In this document: piece after piece, positions 57,041 to 64,000 of the stretch
Layout: every line of letters starts with the position of its first letter
How positions within the stretch are numbered: the first letter of the stretch is position 1
NCBI RefSeq assembly: GCF_025998535.1
Contig: NZ_AP024233.1
Span: 558,001-622,000 of the forward strand
Direction: 5' to 3'
Length of the DNA: 64,000 bases
Source of the DNA: Desulfolithobacter dissulfuricans
GTDB taxonomy: Bacteria; Desulfobacterota; Desulfobulbia; Desulfobulbales; Desulfobulbaceae
Notes under the pieces: model-generated
What the model saw: the letters and a program-made list of their open reading frames with translations, nothing else
Databases searched by the model: none
Told to the model about the DNA's origin: nothing
Program-made: the position numbers and the translations under genes

Positions 57041-57347
57041 GATTTTAGGGTATAGGAGCAGGGCAAGGTGGTGCACTGTTCGGGCAATACCTTCGCCTGC
57101 AGCGGGGTGCGCCCTTATCGCTGCCCCAGCGGATGAACGGCGTCTCCCCTCGTGACCATCGCTCCGCGGTGTCACGTACCGCGCCATGGTGCTGGTTCCT
57201 GGCCTGGGAATTTATCGGCCCGCTCTCGAGGAGCGGACGCCACTCCCCATGCTCGGCGGTGTTTTTCGGGAAGAAGCATCCGGCGGCTGACGTAACTGTG
57301 CGAATATAGAAATATTTCTTTACCAATAACTGATATAGAAGAGAGCA
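57041..57347. other. 307-base intergenic region before trpS
   Basis: Nothing recognisable: no supported ORF, tRNA or strong hairpin. The trpS start at 57348 follows GAAGAGAG. Confidence 0.5.
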
Positions 57348-58316
57348 ATGAAACGGATTCTTTCTGGTATTCAGCCTTCGGGCCAGCTGCACATCGGTAA
57401 CTATTTCGGCATGATGAAGACCATGATCTCCAATATGGAGAACGCGGATCTCTATGTTTTCATCGTCGACCTCCACGCCCTCACCTCGGTCCATGACCGG
57501 GACCGGTTGCGCCAGGGTACCCTGGAGGCGGCGGCGGATTTCCTGGCCCTGGGTCTGGATCCGGACCGGTGTACCTTCTGGGTCCAGTCAGATGTGCCTG
57601 AGGTCTGCGAACTGATGTGGGTGCTCTCCACCATGACCCCCATGGGCCTGCTGGAGCGGTGCCATTCCTACAAGGACAAGGTGGCCAAGGGGATTTCTCC
57701 CAGTCACGGTCTGTTCAGCTACCCGGTGCTGATGGCGGCCGATATCCTGCTCTTTCAGGCGGAAATCGTGCCTGTGGGTAAGGACCAGAAACAGCACCTG
57801 GAGGTGACTCGCGACATTGCCATCAAGTTCAATAACACCTATGGCGAGACCTTTGTCCTGCCTGAACCTGCCATCTCCGAATCCACCGCCATTGTCCCGG
57901 GTGTTGACGGCCAGAAAATGTCCAAGTCCTACGGTAATACCATCCCCATCTTCCTGGATGACAAGCCGCTCAGAAAACGGGTCATGGCCATCCAGACCGA
58001 TTCCACCCCGGTGGAAGATCCCAAGGACCCGGAGAAGTGCAACCTGTTTGCCCTGTTCAAACTTTTCGCTCCGGAAGACCGGTTGAAAGAGGTCCATGAT
58101 CTCTATGTGAATGGCGGCGCAGCCTACGGCTATATCAAGCAGGAGCTGTTCGAGCTCATACGTGATTATTTCGGCGAGGCCCGTGCCAGGAAGAAAGAAC
58201 TGCTGGAAAACCAGGATTATCTTCGCGAAGTGCTGGCCAAAGGAGCAGAAAAGGCCAGGGCCAAAGCGGTACAAACCCTGGATCTGGTACGCGACAGGGT
58301 TGGGCTTACCTACTGA
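57348..58316 (+). CDS. trpS: tryptophanyl-tRNA synthetase
   Basis: A 322-residue class Ic enzyme. HIGN (class I HIGH) is in GIQPSGQLHIGNYFGMMKTM, and KMSKS in DGQKMSKSYGNTIPIF. FSYPVLMAADILLFQAEIVPVGKDQKQHLEVTRDIA is the TrpRS amino-acid site, with GlnLysGlnHis. It ends KAVQTLDLVRDRVGLTY, the helical end usual in this family. Gene is alone between two intergenic spacers. Confidence 0.97.
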   Translation: MKRILSGIQPSGQLHIGNYFGMMKTMISNMENADLYVFIVDLHALTSVHDRDRLRQGTLEAAADFLALGLDPDRCTFWVQSDVPEVCELMWVLSTMTPMGLLERCHSYKDKVAKGISPSHGLFSYPVLMAADILLFQAEIVPVGKDQKQHLEVTRDIAIKFNNTYGETFVLPEPAISESTAIVPGVDGQKMSKSYGNTIPIFLDDKPLRKRVMAIQTDSTPVEDPKDPEKCNLFALFKLFAPEDRLKEVHDLYVNGGAAYGYIKQELFELIRDYFGEARARKKELLENQDYLREVLAKGAEKARAKAVQTLDLVRDRVGLTY

Positions 58317-58459
58317 CAGCAGAGAAGGCCATGCTCCGCGCGGGTCAGGGAAGATAGGATCTGCGGCTCATTCGCCGGCGCTTATAACCTGAGAATGGGG
58401 TCGCTCTTGGCCTCTTGCCCTCTGACATCCTTCAAACAGGAGTTTATAGAGTGATAAAT

Positions 58460-58655
58460 CTATATTTTCTGTAAGACCCCACCGGCTGTTTTCCATCCAA
58501 ATGCCCGCATAATATCAGCCTGAGCCTTGTCCGGTTCTTCCAGCATACGTACGGCTTTCCTTTTTCCGGGTAACCACAGAAGGCAGGAGCGCCAGGGCCG
58601 CTATGCAGGTGAAAATGTGGCACCTGATCTTGCTGTCAGTCCAATGATGTACCGG
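58460..58655 (-). pseudogene. transposase C-terminal remnant (IS1634/IS4-like)
   Basis: Reading the minus strand gives VHHWTDSKIRCHIFTCIAALALLPSVVTRKKE in one frame, the typical end of IS1634-type transposases (a W-T-D, then CHIFTC block). A frame change follows, after which RMLEEPDKAQADIMRAFGWKTAGGVLQKI reads to a stop at 58460. No start or remainder of the gene is present, so this is only a fragment. Confidence 0.6.
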
Positions 58656-58670
58656 CCTGGGCGCCACTTT

Positions 58671-58785
58671 TGGCTCTGGCAAGGCCAGGCCCCGCTACGC
58701 GGGTGCTTCGCAGCCTTGCCAGAGCCAGAGGAAGCAACTCAAGCTGTCTGTGATGAAAGGGGTGGAAAATCCCTTTCACAGAACT
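58671..58785. repeat. nested palindromes near the transposase remnant
   Basis: A 15-base perfect arm pair (58671-58685 with 58713-58727) encloses a CCCGC-TAC-GCGGG hairpin. A second, looser pair TGAAAGGG/CCCTTTCA follows at 58755-58780. These look like a structured repeat or element end. No match to a known type can be made. Confidence 0.5.
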
Positions 58786-58854
58786 GGCTCCAGGATACCC
58801 TTGAGCAGGTGTTTGGCCCGGAATAAAGGATACTCCTCCGAGGTATGTAATCAA

Positions 58855-58953
58855 GCGGGACCTTACACTTGCGCAGTAGGCGATGGCTGCCGGCTCGGTA
58901 CAGCCGGAGGTAACCTCCAGGGATTTTTCAATGGATTCTGTCAGTGAGCTCAT
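58855..58953 (-). pseudogene. N-terminal remnant of a UPF0597 / L-cysteine desulfidase-like gene
   Basis: MSSLTESIEKSLEVTSGCTEPAAIAYCASVRS begins an open frame on the minus strand. The GCTEPxAIAYxA block is the hallmark of the UPF0597 (YhaM/CdsB) proteins near their N-terminus. After about 33 residues the sequence loses all similarity and runs into the palindromic region. This is probably a broken gene. Confidence 0.4.
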
Positions 58954-58998
58954 ATGGTTGTCGTAGTTGGACGATTGTTCGCCTTTTATTTTCAGTCT

Positions 58999-59160
58999 CT
59001 ATGTCAGCACTCTATATCCAATCAGCGTTCCAATTACCCAAAATAGAATGAGTGAACCAAGGCATCCAGTTTTTGTGGGAGGGCGCTTGTCAGATTTATC
59101 CATCTTTTCATACAAGACATAATCCAGAGCTTCATCTTCATCAAATAAATTGTCATCCAT
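58999..59160 (-). CDS. small membrane protein, 53 residues
   Basis: MDDNLFDEDEALDYVLYEKMDKSDKRPPTKTGCLGSLILFWVIGTLIGYRVLT. The first 20 residues are acidic, followed by a basic turn and one membrane helix (about 33-52). It starts 12 bases after the stop of the GIY-YIG gene on the same strand, with AGGTG upstream, so both are probably one transcript. No family recognised. Both genes are clearly lower in GC than their surroundings. Confidence 0.6.
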   Translation of the reverse strand: MDDNLFDEDEALDYVLYEKMDKSDKRPPTKTGCLGSLILFWVIGTLIGYRVLT

Positions 59161-59172
59161 TTTGAAAATCAC

Positions 59173-59643
59173 CTAATAGTTCCTGATGTTATATTTCGGT
59201 GCCAAATTATTGATGATATCTTTTTCGATCTCATGGATTTTCTCAGTAGAATGCTCGTCTAAAGGAAAAAATACCAAAAGGAAATTTTCCTTGAGAAATT
59301 CAAGGCATGGTACACCTGGAGTCAAGTTATGTTTTCTTGCAAGATTCTTTCGGAATGCACTTTTTTCAATTACAATTTTACCATTTTTTTTAATTTGTTT
59401 CTTAATCTGCTCAGAGTCTTTTGAGGAGAATTTCTCTTTTCTGCTTTCAAGGTAGTCTGGATTTAAATGTTGACTCCAGATACGCCCTCTTAGGCCTTTT
59501 ACCCCTACAGCACTGCCAACATATTGGATAGCCAAAGTTACCTTATCGAGGTAACAATAAATGCCTTTTGTAGTTGGGATATCGTTGATTTTTAATTTAT
59601 TAATGTCCCATCTCAGGCCGTCAATAATTTTTTCGTGTATCAT
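59173..59643 (-). CDS. GIY-YIG nuclease-domain protein, low GC
   Basis: A 156-residue protein (from ATG 59643). The catalytic domain is complete: KGIYCYLD (GIY), IQYVGSA (YIG-like YVG), LRGRIWSQHLNP with the Arg, and the catalytic Glu plus final Asn in IHEIEKDIINNLAPKYN. Such domains occur in homing, restriction and repair nucleases. The gene can be read from 59721 with 26 extra residues, but that stretch covers a hairpin and reads unlike the rest. Low GC and position among insertion elements suggest transfer. Confidence 0.7.
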   Translation of the reverse strand: MIHEKIIDGLRWDINKLKINDIPTTKGIYCYLDKVTLAIQYVGSAVGVKGLRGRIWSQHLNPDYLESRKEKFSSKDSEQIKKQIKKNGKIVIEKSAFRKNLARKHNLTPGVPCLEFLKENFLLVFFPLDEHSTEKIHEIEKDIINNLAPKYNIRNY

Positions 59644-59670
59644 GTATTGTTTCAAGCGAACGTCTAGGGT

Positions 59671-59718
59671 CACGGGCCGAAAAACCGCAAGCGAGCGCAG
59701 CGGTTTTGAGGTCCCGTG
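59671..59718. repeat. two-step hairpin next to the IS110 remnant
   Basis: CACGGG (59671-59676) pairs with CCCGTG (59713-59718) and AAAACCGC (59681-59688) with GCGGTTTT (59700-59707), enclosing an 11-base loop. Some IS110/IS1111 elements insert beside such palindromes. Confidence 0.5.
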
Positions 59719-59818
59719 CACCGACTTGATAATAGAGAAGGCCCCCTCGCTCCCGGCAGCCCGTTGCTGCTATAATGGAAGTAAAACACAAACAACCTCA
59801 ACACAAGGAGGCCTTCTC

Positions 59819-60413
59819 ATGAGATTTTAAACCAAACAGCATGATTTTTATTGCGGAATAGACCTCCACACCAACAAAATGTATCTCTGCATCCTCAACC
59901 GGGAAGGAGAGATTGTCCTGCATCGCAATATCAGGACCCGGCCGGATTACTTCCTCAAGCTGATCAAGCCCTTTCGTGAAGATATCGTGATCTGCGCGAA
60001 GTGCCAAAGAGCATGACTCCACGGCCTATGCCCTGCTCAAGACCATCCCTGGCGTGGGTCGCATCATTGCTCTGAACCTGCTCTATGAGATCGAGGATAT
60101 CGACCGTTTTCCCAGGGTGCAGGATTTTGCCTCCTACTGCCGCCTGGTCAAGTGCGCCAAGGAGTCCAATGGCAAAAAGTATGGCACGGCTGGCAGGAAG
60201 ATCGGCAATGCCCATCTGCGCTGGGCTTTTTCAGAGGCAGCGCAGCTCTTTCTCAAGGGTAACAAGCGGGGGCAGCGCTATCTCCAGAAGGTCACCAGTA
60301 AGCACGGCAAGGGCAAGGCCCTGTCCATCCTGGCCCACAAGATGGGGAGGGCCGTGTACTTTATGCTCAAAAACAGACAGGGGTTTGATATGAACAGATT
60401 TCTTGCCGCATGA
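59819..60413 (+). pseudogene. IS110-family transposase, broken
   Basis: Reads MRF-stop-TKQHDFYCGIDLHTNKMYLCILNREGEIVLHRNIRTRPDYFLKLIKPFREDIVICA, the IS110 DEDD N-terminus, with TAA at codon 4 (59828-59830) where Tyr is usual. Near 60000 the frame shifts, and a large middle part is missing. The C-terminal part then reads AKEHDSTAYALLKTIPGVGRIIALNLLYEIEDIDRFPRVQDFASYCRLVKCAKESNGKKYGTAGRKIGNAHLRWAFSEAAQLFLKG…MNRFLAA and ends at TGA 60413. It is dead unless the mutations are sequencing errors. Confidence 0.85.
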
Positions 60414-61266
60414 GCTGGAGGGGACGGATGAACCGGACGTCTAACTGGAGCCACCGTTGTTGTTTTTCAGCGAGCATGTATCTGCACCGGATATTGATGA
60501 ACACGCATCATGTGGTGAAATCACACTGATCGGTGCTATGCCGCATCTCGGCAGCCAGTTGCTTTGATTGGCCGTCCGTCCTGCTCCGTTTACATACTGA
60601 TTCTTTGATATGGTTCTGCTCCTCCCCGAACCCGACACTAACTCCGGCATGTTTTGTTTTTTTGCATGACCACGCTTCTTTGACTGGGACGGCATGAGGG
60701 TACGTGATCGTTTCCAGGACACTGCAAGCCCTGCTTGCAGCAGCTGTCCCCGGCAGGAACTGCTTGCTGCAAGTTCGCGGATAACCTGTCCGGTCTCCGA
60801 CGAGCAGTTGTTGGGCCCATTCTCGACCGGACAGATTATCCGCTTCGAGTGAAAACCAACTCCTTTCCTGCTGGCGGGATGGTTGATCCTCGATAGGTGT
60901 TTGGTGCAGAATTGCTGTCACCGAATATGAAACCCAAGATAGGGCGTTTTCAATGATCAGTCAGCCTTCGGCTGAAGGGCGATTAATTTTCGCTTCAAAA
61001 TTATTTTTGTCTCTTGACAACTAGGGGCCTTGCTAAGTGTTATGCCAGCAGTTCCCGGTTTGCCCCCTGCTCAACCAGCGAACAGGACCATTTGAGAAAT
61101 TTTGACCCTGTTGTCCAAATTTCCTGTCGATTTTTGGCATGAAACGACAGGGAAGGCGGTTTTCCCGGAGAAAAAACCGAATTTTTGACGTACTTCTCCA
61201 GTCATCCTTCCGGATGTTGTCCGCAAGAATACGTTCTTTGACAACCTGATTTTTTCGATCGGCGAC
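60414..61266. other. 853-base region without a supported gene
   Basis: Several modest open frames exist but none resembles a known protein. It holds nested palindromes (60722-60843, listed separately) and probably the relics of more than one insertion sequence. Confidence 0.5.
60722..60843. repeat. clustered palindromes, including a 19-base inverted repeat
   Basis: CTGCAAGC-CCT-GCTTGCAG (60722-60740) is a perfect 8-bp hairpin. Arms 60777-60795 and 60825-60843 pair over 19 bases with one mismatch, around a 29-base centre. Confidence 0.8.
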
Positions 61267-61953
61267 TCACTCCCATTGGAACTCCAGTTTCGGCTTGCGG
61301 ACGCCGTTGACGATACAGTGGAGTATCAGCTCCATTGACGGGACGAAATTCTCATTAAAGCAGCTGCGAACTCGTTCCCAGAGGTACCGTCTCGTTCTAT
61401 ATTTTGCCTGGGCCGCCTGGAACAGCGGACAACACATCTGCTGAACCTGATCCACCAAGAAGGCCAGCAGCATCAGATGGGCAAAAACAGCGCTCAGGTG
61501 CTTCTTGCCGAGTCCATAGTTGTGCTCCAGGTTGTAGCCCTGGTTTTTCAAGGTATTGAACGTCTCATTCTCGATCCGCCACCGGGCACGGCCGGCACGC
61601 ATGATGTCAAAGGCGTTTTCCCCGCTGATCGGGATGTCCGTCACCCAGCCGAACCGGTTCTTTACGTTACCTTCACTGTCCGTCTCCCAGTATTCCAGGA
61701 AGTTGACCGTCAGAGAATCCTTGCTGGACTTGTTGAGGGGAACATTGTTGAGAAAACGAAAGCAATGGTGCACATTGGTCTTGTTGGAATCCGCTATGTG
61801 CAACTCGGTGATTTCGCCCCTGTCAGCCGCCTCGTCGACCGATTGGTACAGATTCTCATGATCCTTGGGCTTGGCCCCGAGGATGTAGCGCAGGTCATGT
61901 TTCTGCAACTCCTGGATATGCGGCGCGTTGGACGCCAGGGCATCTTCAATGAC
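61267..61953 (-). pseudogene. DDE transposase, C-terminal part, cut by IS66 element
   Basis: The minus strand reads GYVIEDALASNAPHIQELQKHDLRYILGAKPKDHENLY…, then WRIENETFNTLKNQGYNLEHNYGLGKKHLSAVFAHLMLLAFLVDQVQQMCC, and ends KPKLEFQWE. This is the C-terminal half of an IS4/ISNCY-like DDE transposase (RWRIENE…TLKNQGYNLEH carries the last catalytic Glu). Its 5' part is missing because the IS66 element starts at about 61954. From 61908 a methionine allows a shorter open frame, but the transposase sequence continues upstream of it. Confidence 0.75.
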
Positions 61954-61964
61954 GTAACCGCTAA

Positions 61965-63533
61965 TTAATCCCCACCTAACTGGCCGATCAACTGCCTGGG
62001 ATCAATATTCCACGGCAGCATGGCCTCGTAATCCTCCAGGGTGGCAGCCAGGGGTATCTTCTCGAAGATGTAGCGCAGGTAATTGTAAGGCTCCTGTCCA
62101 TTGGCCCTGGCTGTCTCGACCAGGCTGTAGATCAGGGCGCTGGCCTCTGCTCCTTCCGGAGTGCCAGAAAAGAGCCAGTTCTTGCGGCCGACTACAAAGG
62201 GACGGATACTGTTTTCTGCTCTATTGTTGTCCATAGATAGCCTCCCATCTTCCAGGTAGCCCACAAGACGATCCCACTGGCGCAGGGAGTAGGAAATGGC
62301 CTGGCCGAGTAACCCCTTGGGCGGTGTCTGGGAGGATCTTTTCACCAGCCATCTGTAAAAGTCATCCAGGATCGGCCTGGACTGTTCCTGGCGCAGCCGA
62401 TGGATCTCCTCCCGGACAAGCCCTGTTTTCTTCCACTTCTTTTCCAGGCTGTAGAGCCTGGAGATATAACCCAGTGCCTTGTCCGCACTGCCGCGTTTTC
62501 TGTTTTTACCCTGGGCCCTGACCACATCCTTGAACTTACGTCGTGCGTGTGCCCAGCAGCCGACATGTCGGATCCCATCAACCTGGTCAAGAAAATCATA
62601 ACCGGAATAGCCGTCTGTCTGCACGTATCCCCTGAAACCATCGAGGAAGTTCCTGGCCACATCTCCGCTCCGGGTCGGATGGTACTGATAGATCAACACC
62701 TGCCTGTCGGGATCTCCCCTTTGAAAGATCCACATGTAGGATTTTGACGTCGGCTTCCGGCCCGGCTCCTTCAAGACCTGGACCGTGGTCTCATCGACAT
62801 GGATATAAGACCCGGCAAGAACTTCCTCCTGGAGCAGGTTGAGCAGGGGCTGGCAGGCTTTGGCCGCCTGCATGGCCCAGTTGCACATGGATGCACGCGA
62901 CAGTTCCAGCCCAATGCGGGCAAACAGCTTTTCCTGCCGATAAAACGGCAGGTGGTCAACAAACTTTGCCACCAGGATATGAGACAGCAACCCAGCCGTG
63001 GCAATGGACTTCGGGATAATCTGTGCCGGCGGCGGAGCAACCTTTACTGTCGGCCCCTCGTCCTGCACGCCTTCACAGTTCCTGCAGGCATACTTGGGAC
63101 GGATATGACGAATCACCTGCACCCGGGCCGGAACGATATCGAGCTGCTCGGACACCTCCTCCCCTATGCGGGTCAGCTCGCAGCCGCAACGGCAGACCTT
63201 GTCCTTGTCGTCGATATCATGAACGACCTCGATCCTGGGCAGGTCCTCGGGCAGAGGTTTCCGGCCGCGCTTCCTGCGGGTATGACCAGTGACCTCAACC
63301 CCAGGGTCGGCAGGCTCCACATCCGAAGGCTCGGGCATATCGAACAGGGGCAGTTGGACCTTGTTGTTAACAACAGGAGTTTTTTCGCTCGTGCGACTGA
63401 ACAGCAAGGCCCTCAGATGGCGGACCTGCTCGTGCAGGATGCTGGTTTCCCGGTCATGGCGCTCAAGGATCTCAAGCAGGATCTGCTTGAGCTGTTCGCT
63501 GTCTTCGGGCAATGTGGATACGTCTATTTTCAT
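61965..63533 (-). CDS. tnpC: IS66-family transposase TnpC
   Basis: A 522-residue IS66 transposase. The N-terminal coiled coil (EDSEQLKQILLEILERHDRETSILHEQVRHLRALLFSRTSEK) is followed by a zinc site (CRCGCEL…YACRNCEG). The catalytic acidic residues are in YIHVDETTVQVL, YVQTDGYSGYDF and DNNRAENSIRPFVVGRKNWLFS. It appears intact. It stops 11 bases before the presumed terminal repeat. Confidence 0.95.
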   Translation of the reverse strand: MKIDVSTLPEDSEQLKQILLEILERHDRETSILHEQVRHLRALLFSRTSEKTPVVNNKVQLPLFDMPEPSDVEPADPGVEVTGHTRRKRGRKPLPEDLPRIEVVHDIDDKDKVCRCGCELTRIGEEVSEQLDIVPARVQVIRHIRPKYACRNCEGVQDEGPTVKVAPPPAQIIPKSIATAGLLSHILVAKFVDHLPFYRQEKLFARIGLELSRASMCNWAMQAAKACQPLLNLLQEEVLAGSYIHVDETTVQVLKEPGRKPTSKSYMWIFQRGDPDRQVLIYQYHPTRSGDVARNFLDGFRGYVQTDGYSGYDFLDQVDGIRHVGCWAHARRKFKDVVRAQGKNRKRGSADKALGYISRLYSLEKKWKKTGLVREEIHRLRQEQSRPILDDFYRWLVKRSSQTPPKGLLGQAISYSLRQWDRLVGYLEDGRLSMDNNRAENSIRPFVVGRKNWLFSGTPEGAEASALIYSLVETARANGQEPYNYLRYIFEKIPLAATLEDYEAMLPWNIDPRQLIGQLGGD

Positions 63534-63592
63534 AGACGTATATGTAACATATCATCTTGTTTTTTCAAGGTTTTTCTGCAAAAAAGTGTGCT

Positions 63593-63946
63593 TTACACCA
63601 CCAATTCATAGCGCAGTTCCTCGTGCCCACAGCATCGGTCCAGGGACAGGCCATCCAACAGCCAGGCCAGCTCCCGACCCCTGATGGCAAGGACCTCTGC
63701 CTCAGTCTGCGGCCAGCTGAACCGATCCTTTTCCAGCCGTTTGTGCCACAGGCAAAATCCGTTGCTGTCCCAGTAGAGCACCTTGACCATATCCCGCTTC
63801 CGGTTGCAGAATCCGAACAGATGACCGGACAAAGGGTCCAGTTCCAGCTCCTCGGCAACCAGAATGGACAACCCGTTGATCGACTTGCGCATGTCTGTTG
63901 GACCCGGGGCGATATAGACCCGGACAGAACTTGCGGGAAAAAACAT
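63593..63946 (-). CDS. tnpB: IS66-family accessory protein TnpB
   Basis: A 117-residue IS66 Orf2 protein: VRVYIAPGPTDMRKSINGLSILVAEELELDPLSGHLFGFCNRKRDMVKVLYWDSNGFCLWHKRLEKDRFSWP. This is unrelated to the IS605/IS607 RNA-guided TnpB despite the shared name. Its ATG overlaps the tnpA stop (TAATG), so the three genes are coupled. Confidence 0.95.
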   Translation of the reverse strand: MFFPASSVRVYIAPGPTDMRKSINGLSILVAEELELDPLSGHLFGFCNRKRDMVKVLYWDSNGFCLWHKRLEKDRFSWPQTEAEVLAIRGRELAWLLDGLSLDRCCGHEELRYELVV

Positions 63947-64000
63947 TATCGCTGCTCCAGGACCGCCAGCAACCTGGAAAGGGCAGAAGGCGAAAAGTCG
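63946..64000 (-). CDS. tnpA: IS66-family TnpA, C-terminal end only
   Basis: The last codons read DFSPSALSRLLAVLEQR before the TAA that overlaps tnpB. Only this tail lies in the window; position and overlap identify it. Confidence 0.65.
   Translation of the reverse strand, partial: DFSPSALSRLLAVLEQR

Larger units (their letters stand above)
61954..64000 (-). mobile_element. IS66-family insertion sequence, left part
   Basis: Contains tnpC, tnpB and the end of tnpA in the usual order. GTAACCGC at 61954, 11 bases outside the tnpC stop, resembles the IS66 terminal repeat start (GTAAGCGN). The other end lies beyond the window. It interrupts an older transposase. Confidence 0.85.

Noticed and set aside
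57041-57347. tRNA or small RNA gene before trpS
   Set aside because: No cloverleaf or conserved tRNA boxes could be assembled from the sequence.
60777-60843. Integron attC site
   Set aside because: The arms lack the RYYYAAC and GTTRRRY boxes and no integrase gene is present.
60508-60921. A 137-residue minus-strand open frame
   Set aside because: It crosses the palindrome cluster, has no recognisable domain or good start, and lies between dead transposons.
63593-63946. TnpB as an RNA-guided nuclease
   Set aside because: This is the short IS66 Orf2 protein; it has no RuvC or zinc-ribbon domain and no omega RNA region.

Overview
The window reads as about 58 kb of ordinary chromosome from a GC-rich, Gram-negative bacterium, followed by about 6 kb of insertion-sequence debris. 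Lol lipoprotein export genes, twin TatA proteins, a PAS/GGDEF and sigma-54 signalling set, an archaeal-type split glutamate synthase with ferredoxin domains, and an adenosylcobalamin enzyme fit an anaerobic Desulfobacterota (Desulfobulbales-like) lineage. That placement is inference; no rRNA or tRNA gene is present to test it.

Layout. 1-8.1 kb: DUF456 fragment, alpha/beta hydrolase, type IA topoisomerase, rsfS, gpmI, thrC, purine nucleoside phosphorylase. 8.1-11.3 kb: a two-piece membrane permease, an MTA/SAH deaminase-like amidohydrolase and two tatA genes. 11.7-15.7 kb: three-gene glutamate synthase ending in a strong terminator. 15.7-24.2 kb: small protein, ogt, orphan PhnD-like binding protein, Cys-rich protein, bifunctional penicillin-binding protein, mutL, MBL-fold hydrolase, sensor kinase. 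24.2-34.5 kb, all on the minus strand: GlpR/DeoR-type regulator, fused EutB-EutC ethanolamine ammonia-lyase, PotDABC-type ABC transporter, glycerophosphodiesterase, GlpD. 35.4-40.8 kb: hisD-rsmG and leuB-prs-like-asd. 40.9-48.8 kb, minus strand: PAS/GGDEF pair, lolCD, lysS, MetE-like protein, RlmD-like methyltransferase. 48.9-58.3 kb: sigma-54 response regulator with a diguanylate cyclase, aminotransferase, grpE, dnaK, trpS. 58.3-64 kb: transposase remnants, a low-GC GIY-YIG gene with a small membrane-protein gene, a broken IS110 element, and an IS66-family element inserted in another transposase.

The most interesting locus is 24.2-34.5 kb. Its enzymes form a complete route for glycerophosphoethanolamine: uptake, cleavage to glycerol-3-phosphate and ethanolamine, then GlpD on one product and the fused lyase on the other. 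No microcompartment, reactivase or acetaldehyde-handling gene is next to it. This pathway is inferred from gene content and order.

Seven conserved genes carry eight apparent single-base deletions, nearly all in short G/C runs. This looks like systematic homopolymer under-calling rather than real decay, so these genes are annotated across the frameshift. A family of short tandem repeats with constant ends and a variable middle occurs at three intergenic places, including the dnaK leader.
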